This document shows, piece by piece, positions 46,569 to 57,700 of a stretch of 64,000 nucleotides of DNA; within the stretch, counting starts at the first letter, position 1, and each line of letters begins with the position of its first letter. The translations under genes were made by a program, and so were the position numbers. This DNA is from Trileptium ribeirensis (taxonomy: Eukaryota > Nematoda > Enoplea > Enoplida > Thoracostomopsidae): the NCBI GenBank assembly GCA_030248225.1, contig JASANE010028746.1, positions 1 through 64,000 on the forward strand, given 5' to 3'. Below the pieces are notes generated by a model. That model saw nothing but the letters and a program-made list of their open reading frames with translations. It was not told the origin of the DNA and ran no database searches.

Positions 46569-47775
46569 CAGGGAGTAACCGGAATTCCGGTTCCGGTTCC
46601 GGTTCCGGCGAAAATCGTGTTCCGGTTGCGGTTCCGGCAAAGGGCAAAAACCATACCGGAACCGGAATTCCGGTTTAAAAATTTTGTTTGAAATTTTCCA
46701 CGTTTTTTGCATCATCTTTGATCCAAACATATGTAATATATATTGTACAATGATCAAGCTCCAATACAACCAAGCAAAAGCAAAGATTAACCAAGCAATT
46801 TGACGTTTGAAACGTAAGTAGTGCACATAATTTCAGTTGGAATTTTTTATAATAACCTGCAAGAGTTTGTTAGCAAATCAAAGCCACGTCGATGCTTGTA
46901 GCAGCTATTTTACACATCCAGAAGTGTGTGGGTACGTTTCAATTAAACCGGTCCAACTCGGTAACAGAGTATGGCTTACGCAGAAGTACTTATGGTATGC
47001 TTGGCTAACATAAATTGCTTCAAGAACCAGCCAATGCGCTTGTAAACTTGGTAAATCAGTCTAAATTGAATTAAACTAACGTTATCTCCAACGCAGCTAG
47101 AAACTGCTTTCTTGGCAAAGAACTGTATTTATTGAAACTGTGCGAGCAGCAACACAATGTGTCTCATTTATAGCATTCTGATTAGAAAGTTATCATCATT
47201 ATCATGTAACTTACGGGCACTGTTTGTCCAAAACTTAACGGCACTAGCCTAAACAGTGTCCCTCGCCACTGATCAGAAAATTACCTTCTATCTACTATTT
47301 TCTCTTAGAATCATATAAACCAATAATTTCAAGTTTCTTACAGAAGAACATGTAACAAATGTATGTGTAGTAAAGGAAGGCGACTGGAGACAGAGCGAAA
47401 GTGTGTATTCTACGCTCCAAGCTTTGTAAGCATATTCGATTTGACACAGTATACGCAATGGTGTGTAGTGGAAGGTATTTTTTGCTCTGGGTGTCCAAAA
47501 ATCGACATATTTGATCGATAAATAAATATTATTAGCTTCCTCAGTCTCTTTAAAGTTTCAGAAAGGCAATAATACCACCGTAATACATTAAGTTTAATGT
47601 AAAAGTTATTTTTAATGTATTTTAAATCCACTATACCTTGATTTTTTCCTTCATCTGTTTTACTATATATAAATTTCGAAGACCAGGTTCCGGTTCCGGT
47701 TCCGGATCCGGTTTAAATGGACGGTTCCGGTTGCTGGTTCCGGTTCCGGTAAATTTCGGTTCCGGTTATTCCCTG
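46569..47775 (-). mobile_element. hAT-like MITE, copy 3
   Basis: Perfect 8-base duplication GGTATAAT (46561-46568, 47776-47783), the most informative in the window because it is not simple sequence. Ends CAGGGAGTAACCGGAATTCC and GGTTCCGGTTATTCCCTG. The interior carries GGTTCC-rich subterminal repeats that vary in number between copies. Confidence 0.95.
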
Positions 47776-47783
47776 GGTATAAT

Positions 47784-48560
47784 CTATACTATTAACCAGC
47801 GGGACTGAAGGTAAACAGAGTGAGGGCAGAATAACTATTCAGGGTTTAAAATTGAGTTCCCAGAACACCCTTCAAAGTTTCTGAAAGATAATAATATGTC
47901 ATTTTTGCAAACATCAAAATCATAGGATCATCCAGATCTTGGTCCAGCCACCAAACTGTAACTTTCATTATTTATTGACTATATAATTACTATTACTACA
48001 TATTCAGAGTATTCAATATGTAATTTAGGGAGACGTGCTCAGCCATATTTATCGCTAAATTACAGAGCGAGCGAATCTGGTTTATACAACTTGGATAGGG
48101 ATCCTCTATAGATATTTTTGGATTCCCGCAGTAAAAACCACGCGTTGACACAAAAATTGACAAAATTTCACCATAAAGATTTCTCTGTGAAGTTAAAAAT
48201 CTTACTAACCTCCATTAAAAATTTTGCACCGTTGTTGAGGCTATTTATTAACAATTTTAAAAGTTTTCGCTGAATATTAAATTTTGATTTTTTAGATTTC
48301 GACCCCCACTTAAATCCAGCGGGCCACCATGTTCACGCCTCCTGGCGAAATCCGACGCCCTAGTTCCGAACCAGGTGTGGCCTGCCCCGCTTCATGCCTC
48401 GTGGCAAAATTTTCAGCTACCGCCACATACACCAATCACATCTGAGGTGACGAAGATTCCCACCCCAATAATTACCGATAGCCGTCATAACCTATAATAC
48501 TCCCATCCTTAGAAAACAACCTGAAATTACATGTGTCACACCTGCTATTTTATTATGAAA
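47784..48560. other. No gene seen
   Basis: AT-rich sequence. 48300-48410 carries CCTGGCGAAAT/CCTCGTGGCAAAATTTTCAGC words that recur near 40700 and 18510, so a scattered old repeat passes through here. Confidence 0.4.
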
Positions 48561-48800
48561 TGATGGGGTAGGGTTGGGCGGTAATTTTTATGACGGCTAT
48601 CGGATTTTATAAATGGTACGAGAATCGTCACCGAAGAAGTAGCGTCCGAGGTGTTGCCAGAATATCCCGGTGGGGAGTTATGTGGCCCGCGTTCTTTAGA
48701 CGTGCGCTATGCTTTAGCACGGTCCGAGACAACTATGCGCTGCTCGAAACTAGCTCTACTTACTCCGGATTAAGCCAAATGTCAACAAAAGCCGGAGAAT
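48560..48800. repeat. Unclassified repeat, copy 1
   Basis: This stretch is a diverged copy of 54260-54514. Both contain a GTAATTTTTATGACGGCTAT or ATTTATTATGGCGGCTAAC block, then a CGTCACCGAAGA or CGTCACTCGAAGA block, a CCGGTGGGGA block and a GCGCTATG or GCACGTTATTAG block. Confidence 0.6.
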
Positions 48801-49019
48801 AAAACGTTTATTACAAAAATATGAAAGACAATAAGGTGCATTCTTTTTTACCGCAGTTCAGCTCACACCTCGTGTTTTTGTCAATAGTTTTAGCTCTGAT
48901 CTGTAGTTCCGTTTAAGCCATTCAATGCTCCTGTTCGTTTGGCTCTGCTTTATTTATTTCTATTATTGTTAAGAGTTAGGTATCGCTAATTCCATTAGCC
49001 CCTTGTGGGATCGTTGCAA

Positions 49020-49340
49020 TTGCCCCCGAATGGCTGTCTATTACACAAGTATATAACTGATTACCTGGTCTTTAGAGTTACGCTAAGTACTGATCTTGTA
49101 TATTTAATCGGCAGCCCCCGGATTGCTGACCACCGCATTATCTTCGATGATAGCGATTCGGTGTAAGGTTAGATGGTACTTATTCACAGCTCTTGTGAGT
49201 TGATACAGCTGACCCCTGGATGGCTAGCCAAATAGCAGGGTTTAATTAAGTACCTGCACCTAGTTCCTTAGAATTACGCTAATATATACTTTACTTTTAC
49301 TAGTCCTTTACTAATACACCTTTGCTTAGAAATCAGAAAA
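49020..49340. repeat. Diverged repeats with TTAGA-TTACGCTAATACT core
   Basis: Units containing a CCCCNGGATGGCT block, a TTTAATTAAGTACCT block and a CTTAGAATTACGCTAATA block recur here twice and again at 52860-53050 (TTTATTTAAGTACCTTATC then TTAGATTTACGCTAATACT). Family unknown. Confidence 0.6.
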
Positions 49341-49569
49341 TTAAGAGCCGGACATGTACGAATAAATCCACGCGTAATTCTTTACGCTCCGAGATATTAC
49401 TCACCAGATATGCTCTTACCCCATTAGCATAGTCTGGGAAGTGAGATGGATTGGCGAGGTTGAGAGAAACAGCACGAGCCAATATTCGGCTTGGGAATAT
49501 TGAAGTGACTTGACTTGAGTTGACCGTTTCTATTGTTGAAGCCTGGAAAGTTTATTTTCCGCGGCCAGA

Positions 49570-50158
49570 AACACTGTCAGATCTGTGGTAGCCATCCTGA
49601 ACCGTGGAGCAGCTCCTTAAAACTATCGATTGATGTGGCAGTAACTACATCGCGTGGAAGGCTATTCTAACATGATACAGTCCGGTAGACAAATGAAAAC
49701 TTTGAGCAATCGAGACGTGGTGTATGCTTAGCACGAAGTTTGATTGGGTTTTGAGACCGTGTTCTTGTGTCAGTAACGAAGTCTAAAAAGCGAAATAACA
49801 GTAGATCGACAAGGTTGTTAGCCATTTTGTAAATAGCAATCATGTCGGCTCGGATTCATCGGGTCTCTAGTTCTTGCAGACACAGTTGGATTAAACGTTC
49901 TTATTATGGCAACTCGGGAACATCCGGAATGAGCTTAGTTGCTCTGCGTTGAACGTCTTCTAACAGCTTAATATCGCGAGCGTAATGAGGGCACCATGCG
50001 CAACTAGCATATTCCAAACGAGACCGAATCAAGGCAAAATAGAGTGGAAGAAATATAGCCTTATTGATGAAAGTAAAAGATCGCTTTATGACGCCAAAAA
50101 TCGGCTGAGATGACTTTACAATATCTGCACAATGTTCCGAGCACTTTAAAGTGTCACT
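49570..50158 (-). pseudogene. CR1-like LINE relic, C-terminal half
   Basis: The reverse strand reads SDTLKCSEHCADIVKSSQPI, then SRLEYASCAWCPHYARDIKL and LEDVQRRATKLIPDV, then ADMIAIYKMANN, and finally NSLPRDVVTATSIDSFKELL. This is the palm-to-tail end of a CR1-type reverse transcriptase. Four stops and one shift break it. A hAT-like MITE interrupts it at 50160, and the frame continues beyond that MITE at 51351 (EVTFP then VLIVSD after removal). Too short to match to a named clade member. Confidence 0.82.
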
Positions 50159-50160
50159 AA

Positions 50161-50180
50161 CTATTAGTACGGGGAATTAG
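50161..50180 (+). mobile_element. Remnant left end of an older hAT-like MITE
   Basis: The target-like octamer CTATTAGT (50161-50168) is followed by ACGGGGAATTAG, a mutated form of the family left end CAGGGAATAACC. The matching right-end remnant lies at 51327-51342 followed by CTAATAGT. Confidence 0.5.
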
Positions 50181-50188
50181 CTATTAGT

Positions 50189-51318
50189 CAGGGAATAACC
50201 GGAACCGGAACCAGCAACCGGAACCGTTTATTTAAACCGGATCCGGAATCTGGTCTTCGAAATTTATATATAGTAAAACAGATGATGGAAGAAATGAAGG
50301 TATAGTGGATTTAAAATGCATTAAAAATAACTTTTACATTAAACTTAATGTATTGCGATGGTATTATTGCCTTCTGAAACTTTAAAGAGACTGAGGAAGC
50401 TAATAATGTTTATTTATCGATCAAATATGTCGGTTTTTGGACATTCAGAGCAAAAAATGTCTTCCACTATACACCATTGCGTATACTGCGTCAAATCGAA
50501 TGTGCTTACAAAGCTTGGAGCGTAGAATACACGTTTTCGCTCTGTCTCCAGTCGCCTGCCTTTACTACACATAAGTTTGTTGCATGTTCTTCTGTAGGAA
50601 ACTTAAAATTATTGGTTTATATGATTCTAAGAGAAAATAATAGAATATAATTTTCTGATCAGGTACACTGTTTAGGCTAGCGTTGGACAAACAGTGCCCG
50701 TAAGTTAGATGATAATGATGATAAATTTCTAATCAGTATGCTATAAATGAGACACACTGTGATGCTGCTCGCACAGTTTCAATAAATACAGTTCATTGCC
50801 AAGAAAGTAGTTTCTAGCTGCGTTGCAGATTAACGTTAGTTTACTTCAATTTAGACTAATTTACCAAGTTTACAAGCGCACTGGCGGATGCTTGACGCAA
50901 TTTATGTTAGCCAAGCATACCCTAAGTAGTTCTGCGTAAGCCATACTCTGTTACCGAGTTGGACCGGTATAATTCGAACGTACCGCGCAGTCTTCTGAAT
51001 GTGTGAAATAGCTGCTACAAGCATCGAACTGGCTTTGACTTGAACTCCTGCAGGTTATTATGAAAAATTCCTGCTCAAATTATGTGCCCTACTTACGTTT
51101 CACACGGCAAATTGGTTAATCTTTTCTTTTGCTTGATTGTATTGGAGCTTGATCATTGTATAATATATATTACATATGCTTGGATTACAGGATGAAGCAA
51201 AAAACTTGGAAAATTTCAAACAAATTATTTAAACCGGAATTCCGGTTCCGGTATGGTTTTTGCCTTTAGCCGGAACCGCAACCGGAACACGATTTTCGCC
51301 GGAATCGGTTACTTCCTG
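50189..51318 (+). mobile_element. hAT-like MITE, copy 4
   Basis: The perfect 8-base duplication CTATTAGT flanks it (50181-50188, 51319-51326). Ends CAGGGAATAACCGGAACCGG and CGGTTACTTCCTG. The same octamer occurs a third time at 50161-50168 and once more in near form at 51343-51350, indicating insertion inside an older copy of the same family. Confidence 0.92.
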
Positions 51319-51350
51319 CTATTAGTTTCCGGTTACTCCCTGCTAATAGT

Positions 51351-51460
51351 ACCGGGAATGTCACTTCGAGCTTTTAAAACCATTCAGTAAAACAATAAAT
51401 CACTTTGCCGAAGCTCGATTAACACAATCGTAAAAGAAAACCCAAGCTACCCTGAAACTG
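51351..51460 (-). pseudogene. CR1-like LINE relic, continuation beyond the MITE
   Basis: Reading in reverse, the sequence leads into the piece at 50158 when the inserted MITE is removed (GAAGTGACATTCCCGGTACT then AATAGTTAGTGACAC). Coding is poor before this, with stops, so the limit is approximate. Confidence 0.55.
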
Positions 51461-51870
51461 GTAGCTAAGTAAGCGTTGGTGAATTAATTCAAAACACAAG
51501 ATTAACAACCATCAGTAAACGCATACTTCTTTATGCGTAAGTAAAGCCGAAATTAATATATCAAGCATTAGCGTAATTCTTACGCACCTAACATTAATTG
51601 CTACAAATCGAGAGCCGAAATTACACCCGTCTAGTCGCAACCTACTCAGAAACCGAACTGCTAAGAAAAGGAAAGCAAAGCTAACTTCATGTTAGCTGTT
51701 AGCACTAAATAGTGCTATTTATGCAAATTAGCAAAGAAAACAAAACGAAACAAATACCAGAGCAAAAGCAAGGACGCAAGAGGGAGGGAAGGATATAATA
51801 AGTGAAAAAATGAAAGCCCTGAATTTAACCTAGAAAAAGGGAAGTTTTTAAGTTTTTGAACCCTTGGTAT
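51400..51870. repeat. Unclassified repeat pair, copy 1
   Basis: Shares blocks with 53340-53860 in the same orientation: AAAGCAAAGCTAAC, CTATTTATGCAAATTA, AAGAAAACAAAACGAAACAA-like purine run, GGATATAATAA and a final GGTTT/GGAAG run. Both are purine-rich on the plus strand. Probably the same element family. Confidence 0.6.
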
Positions 51871-52280
51871 CATACCGGATCCATAATATCCCCGGTTGTC
51901 GGTGGAGCATCTACCTACCACTAAGGCCATTCTTTAGACACCAAACTAGATGGCGAAATGGTCTTAAGAGGCTAACGTGGGACGTTTTGAAGTGGTGAAC
52001 CCCTGCACGGCGCGGACCGAAGTCCTTAACTTTACCTCTTGAACCCACGTCCGCATCTGTTTTTATCATGGTTTAATATCCATACCGTTTTTTACTCTTT
52101 CGTACAATTTCTTCTTCTTTGTCCAAGGGAAGTTCTTCGGAATTTTGAACCCCCTCCCAAATGAAAAATAAAATTCCTTAAAAAATATATGAATAGACGG
52201 TTAATATGAATACACAGGTATGAGGATAAGATAAAAATATTATATCAATGTTTTTGAAAAAGTTTTCTTTTCTATGGTAA
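51871..52280. other. No gene seen
   Basis: Unremarkable apart from a GGCGAAATGGTC...GTGGACGTTT-like GC-richer patch around 51950-52060. Confidence 0.35.
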
Positions 52281-52920
52281 AATGACCGGTCTCTTCCAGT
52301 TTGGCGCCTTCTTTGGTACTCTTATGAGTTCTTCTTCGGCAATTATTAAATTGTCTTTATCAATTACTAGTCATTTGGGCCGCTGAATTGTTCTTCGGGT
52401 TGACGTGCCCCGCCGTCGTTGCTTTGGGACCGGTTCTCTTATTCACCGATTCATCTTTGGTGATTACGATCACACCGTTTCTTTGTCATTGATTTGCGTT
52501 GTTGTAGTTTCCGGTCGTTCTTTTCGTATCAGGTTCTTCCTTAGTCACACCGAATATCGTTGCGTCAGTTCTTTATTTGATTTGGTCTTTCCGATTGTTA
52601 TTGAATCGGTTCTTTGAGCGTGTCATTATTTGTTGCACCGGTGTTGTGAATTTGCACCGACTTCTTTATCGTTGGTTCTAATTATATCGATTGTGTTAAT
52701 GTCCTGCCGATTGTTTTTACATCGTCCTGTTGTTTTACATCGGTTGCTTCTGGTTACACCGTTTGTATAATAATAATTTTATCGCTCCGATTGTATCAGT
52801 TTCTTTGACCAAATGTTTGTTATTTATTTGGTATCCTAATCGGTTCGTTTTGCTCCGATTTCTTTGACTCGTACGTTTATTTAAGTGCCTTAATCTTTTC
52901 CTTAGATTTACGCTAATACT
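52280..52920. repeat. Low-complexity CCGGTTCTTT-type stretch
   Basis: Short words CGGTTCTTT, CACCG, TCCGAT and TTTCTTTGA recur at irregular spacing through 640 bases, T- and C-rich on the plus strand. It looks like a diverged short-period satellite. The open frame at 52405-52617 is a by-product. Confidence 0.5.
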
Positions 52921-53050
52921 TTCCTTAACTTTTCCTCTTGTGAGGTTTGTACGAAGCGTACCGGACGGCTAGACCCGTACGTTTATTTAAGTACCTTATC
53001 CTAGGATCTTAGATTTACGCTAATACTTGCCGTTATTTTAACGTTACTAG
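52860..53050. repeat. TTAGATTTACGCTAATACT repeat, second location
   Basis: Two adjacent units share CGTACGTTTATTTAAGT, CCTTA and CTTAGATTTACGCTAATACT. They relate to the units at 49020-49340. Confidence 0.7.
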
Positions 53051-53339
53051 CTAGGCACGATCTATAACTAGTTAGTAGTTGGCAGCTACTATCTAGTGAA
53101 ATTATTTACTTGGTCGGGTTACTCACATCCCAAACTCGCTCAGAGAATGCTTACCAATTTCTGTCCCAGCTATCTCCACGGGGTATTTCTCAATTCTGGG
53201 GGGACTGGCTTCGGAACTCGAAAGGGGCCCATTATTGTTAGCGTTACGCTTGTGTTCGGCTCACTTTTTATATGGGAAATTAGTATTACTATTATATAAT
53301 AATAAACGTAATAATGTACCTATTTGTGCAGCCAATTTT

Positions 53340-53860
53340 TGTCACTCAACGTTAATCTCCGGTTGGAACAAGGCACACCTTTACTTCGCAATCGGTTCAT
53401 AAATCTTTTCCAATTAGAAGTTCAAGTCACTTCCAGGCTACGGCATTAAAACCTCTAATCACTGTGTAAAACGGAAGCCAAAATCACAGATAAAGTCACA
53501 AATCAATCGTAAAATTGGTATGAATTCGTGGTTATAATACAAACACCGGAACAGTTATTCGGTCGCTATCTCTTACCTAACTTGGTGAAAACAAAACCTA
53601 GACTGCCCTAAAGCAAAGAAAACGAAGCTAACATATCTTAGCTAAAACGGAAAACAAATGAAATTATGCAAATTATCATTAAAAGAAGCGAAAAGAACAG
53701 AAAAAATAAAACAAGGGAGAAAAGAAAACATAGGGGACGGAGTGATATAATAAAGGAATTGGTGACCATCCCGGGGTTTTTAGGTGATTTTGGGGTTTTG
53801 AGGAGGGTTTGGACTGGAAACCCTCGTGGTAGCTTGGAAACCTCTTACACAAGGCGAACT
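53340..53860. repeat. Unclassified repeat pair, copy 2
   Basis: Counterpart of 51400-51870; see that entry for shared blocks. The purine-rich run here is AAGCGAAAAGAACAGAAAAA-like. Confidence 0.6.
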
Positions 53861-53889
53861 TTTCCCTTAAAATGGACAAGGGTGCACCG

Positions 53890-54255
53890 TTATTTTGATA
53901 TCTCTGGATCTCTCGTCACCTTTTGATAATGTCGACCATAATATACTCATTCAACGTTTCTGCGACATCGGCGTGTCACAAACAAGCAAACGCAAACACA
54001 TTACTCCGATTCTGCGCCGACTCCACCGGCTGCTTGTTGAAAAGCCGACACAGTACAAAATGCTCATCATCCTCTTCAGGGCCATATCTACCGGCGCACC
54101 GTCATATGTCTCCAATAGATCAAACTATCAGTGCTGCCACGCCTAGCGGCTTGCCGCATACTCAACATCGACGTTTCGCGCAGTAACAGTTTCAGCTCCT
54201 TTGCACCGCTTGAGTGGAATAACCTGTCACCAAACCTCCGTGATCTCCTAGTTAT
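53890..54255 (+). pseudogene. L2/CR1-type LINE with a large internal deletion
   Basis: Motif A of a reverse transcriptase (ISLDLSSPFDNVDHNILI then QRFCDIGV) is joined directly to the C-terminal end of the same type of protein (HITPILRRLHRLLVEKPTQY, KMLIILFRAISTGAPSYVS, then after a shift SNSFSSFAPLEWNNLSPNLR). The palm and thumb that should lie between are missing, so it is an internally deleted dead copy. Confidence 0.8.
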
Positions 54256-54259
54256 TTTG

Positions 54260-54514
54260 TTTCTTTTCCCAAGGGGGTGGCGGTTGCACTATAATTTATT
54301 ATGGCGGCTAACTTTCGATTAAATTGGGACAAGATTCGTCACTCGAAGATGTATGGTCCGAACGCATGGCCAGTAGTATGCCGGTGGGGATTATTGGTTG
54401 TTCCTTAGCGCACGTTATTAGGTCAGCGTATTGTTATTTCCTATGGCGCGGCTGCGTGACTATTCGAGTTGCTCTGTACTTGTTTCCGATATAGAGTCAA
54501 ACCAGCCAAACATA
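54260..54514. repeat. Unclassified repeat, copy 2, host of the LTR element
   Basis: Diverged copy of 48560-48800 in the same orientation, cut off by the left end of the LTR retrotransposon. It may extend to the far side, because 60068 onward begins CAACTTTATTAAAC, loosely like the sequence after 48780. Confidence 0.5.
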
Positions 54515-54696
54515 TGTAATGTTGTGCAATCGTTGTTGTACTAATAGCTCACAAAAAGTTACAAATAGAACGAAGCCAATGGTTCACACCAATTACTTTA
54601 TTAACAATAACCATTAACTAAAACCCAATCTAAAATAAACAAAATATAAAATATAACAAAACATATTTTAGTGAACAACTAACAACACCTATTACA
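54515..54696 (-). repeat. 3' LTR
   Basis: On the minus strand starts TGTAATAGGTGTTGTTAGTT and ends ACATTACA. TGTAAT/ATTACA form short inverted ends. Three differences separate it from the other LTR. It is unusually short for gypsy-type LTRs. No strong polypurine tract precedes it; the adjacent internal sequence on the minus strand ends GCCCGGCGGA. Confidence 0.93.
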
Positions 54697-54733
54697 TCCG
54701 CCGGGCTACAGAAAAACTCGTCCCGAGTTTTTA

Positions 54734-57700
54734 CTACGAACAATCATTACAAAACCAATATTTTGTTTTCGGTACAGTATCTAAACCTACACAAGATAAA
54801 TGAAACCATTCATTACAACGGTCACAACCAATTACAGTGGGTCCTGATGGTGACCACGGTATAAAACATATTGGACATAAGTAAATATTACTTTCACTTG
54901 GTTCCTCAGAATCAAGTCTGTTATTGTCAACGTCACGCCCAAGGGTAGGCTTTGATGAAAAGTTATTGACAGATACATTGCCTTTTAATGCAGGTAGATA
55001 AGGACCTACAAGCAAACGCACTTCTTCACGAGATATTGTTTTTGACATAGCGTCCGGTTTGTTTACAGGAACCACTGCAACATTATAGTCATCACACGAA
55101 ACAATTCGAAAAGGACCACAAAAACGAGGTGCTAGCTTAGGATCAGTGTCCGTTTCAATAACACGATTCTTAACCCAAACTAAATCACCAACTTTACACT
55201 TTTGCTTAGTTGTTTTACGATTATGATTTTTAACCTGTGTTTCCTGTGCTTCACCTATGCATTTACGAGCAATGTCCCAAACTTCAGACAGATGAGAACC
55301 AATACGTTCAGCGCGTTGATCAGAGACAAAGTCATCATCAGACACAATATCTAAGTCAGCTGGACGACGTGGTTCACAACCATGCAGCATATAAAACGGA
55401 GAACGATTAGTTGACGAATGCACTGCACTATTGTAAGCAAACTGAACCATGGGTAATAGCAAGTCCCAGTTTCGCTGACGATGATCAGTAACACAACGCA
55501 GCATGCGATAGATGACTTGTATAGCACGCTCGGCAAGGCCATCTGATTTAGGGTGATACGGAGTAGTAAAGACTTTGAGCGTCGTACATCGTTGAGTAAT
55601 TTCTTCAAGCAATTTGGAACGAAAGTTAGGAGCTTGGTCGCTCAAGAGATACTCTGGAGCACCAAATTGCAAAACTACCTTATTGATGAAAACATCAGCG
55701 GTTTCAGCTGCTGTTGATGTTTTCAACGGCGCTAAAATCAAATATTTTGATAAATAGTCAACAAACACTATTATGTATTTATTTCCACGAGCCGTAATTT
55801 GATAAGGTCCACATATGTCACACCCGACTCGTTCAAATATACGATTCGTCACAATAGGCTGAAGATTTAGCGTAACATTACTTTTACGCGATCGACTACA
55901 AACAAGGCATTGTTCGCGATGCAACTCACAAGCAGAGTACATTCCATGCCAATAGTATTTGGTTAAAAGCGTATTATACATTTTGTTGACGGAAAAATGT
56001 CCTGCGGAACCAGAGTCGTGGTATTCTGCTAGTATAGAATCGCGTCTACACGTTGGAACGACCGTTAATAGTTTAAAATCGTTATTTCGATGCCGAAATC
56101 GGTAAAGTAACATGCCATCCGCTGATAGTTCGTAATCTTGAGCACTACTGACAACTTGGCGGGACTTATTTTCATCATTAGGAAGAACACCAGATGTCAA
56201 ATAGTCAATGATTATTGACAACTTGGGATCGTTACGTTGTTCGTCAATGAAAGTCTCAATTGAAGTACTACTGCACACAGGTGCAACATTATCAGATGAT
56301 GTTAAGTTCGACATTGGACATTTGTCAGTATCCTTTAAAGGACAACACAACGGAGCAAGACGACTAAGAGCATCAGCATCTTTATTTGCAGTACCTGCAC
56401 GATACGATATAGTGATATCATACTGCGACAACTCCATCGACCAGCGAGCTAATCGACCTTCTAAACCCTTAGCAGTCATTAGATACGTTAATGCAGAATG
56501 ATCGGTGAAAATTACACACTTACGACCGTAAATATACGGTTTGAAATGACGAACAGCCCAGATAACAGCTAAACATTCTAAATCAGTTATACCGTAATTA
56601 ATTTCACTACCATGCAATACTCGTGAAGCATAAGATATGGGATGTGGTTTTCCACTATCGTTCATTTGCGTTAATACAGCACCAAGACCCTTCTTACAAG
56701 CGTCGGTATGTAACAAAAACGTTTTATCAAAGTTCGGATGAGCCAAACATGGTGGTTCAGTCAATGCACATTTTAAATCATTTATAGCATAAATAATATT
56801 ATCATCAAGACAAATTGAACTACAATTTTTCAATAAATCGGTTAAACAACGCATACGAACAGCACAATGAGGAATAAACATACGATAATAAGAAACAAGA
56901 CCAATAAAAGCACGTAAATCTTCCTTAGTTTGAGGAGGTTTCATTCCTAAAACCTTAGAAATATTTTCAGGATTCGGTTTACGACCCTGAGCACAAATAA
57001 TATTACCCAAATAAACCACTTCCGAAACTACGAAACGACACTTTCGTGGTTTCAACTTAACACCAGACCTTAACAATGCCTGTAACACCACACGCAACCT
57101 AACTAAATGCTCATCAAACGACCAAGCAAACACTAACACGTCGTCGAGATAAGCTAGACAGGTTTTATACTGCAGACCGGAAAGGGTGGCATCCATAAAA
57201 CGCTGCCAAGACGCAGGAGCATTAGCTAGACCAAAGGGCATACGCTTAAACTGAAAATGACCTTGATGTGTGCCGAAAGCTGTTTTAGGACGGTCGGCTT
57301 CAGCTATATCCATTGTCCAGTATGCAGAAAGCGTGTCGAGTGTAGTGAGCAGTAAACGGTTACTGTCGTTCGGAGGTGCGCCGATAGAATCGATGAGCTC
57401 ACTTACAGGCGGTAAAGGATATGCATCTTTGCGAGTGATAGCATTAAGGGCGCGAAAGTCGATGCAAAACCGGAAATCGCCTCCTTTCTTCAACGCAAAA
57501 AGTGGACAGAATTGCCATGGACTGTTGGAAGTTTCGATTATGTCGTTATCCAACATAGATTGAACATGCTTTTCGACTAACGGCCACTGTGAACGAGGAA
57601 TGCGTCTGCCCCGTTGTCGAATCGGTTGGTTATTGCCAGTATCAATCGTATGTTGAACTGTCGTGATATGACCTACGTCACTATCTGAAACAGCAAACAC

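Noticed and set aside
48300..48420. A coding fragment around CCTGGCGAAATCCGACGCC
   Set aside because: Words recur near 18510 and 40700 without a frame; scattered old repeat.
54697..54733. Polypurine tract next to the 3' LTR
   Set aside because: The expected purine run is not convincing (GCCCGGCGGA on the minus strand), so it was not annotated as a feature.
56208..57563. Plus-strand frames at 56208-56501 and 57270-57563
   Set aside because: Shadows of the Gag-Pol frame on the other strand.
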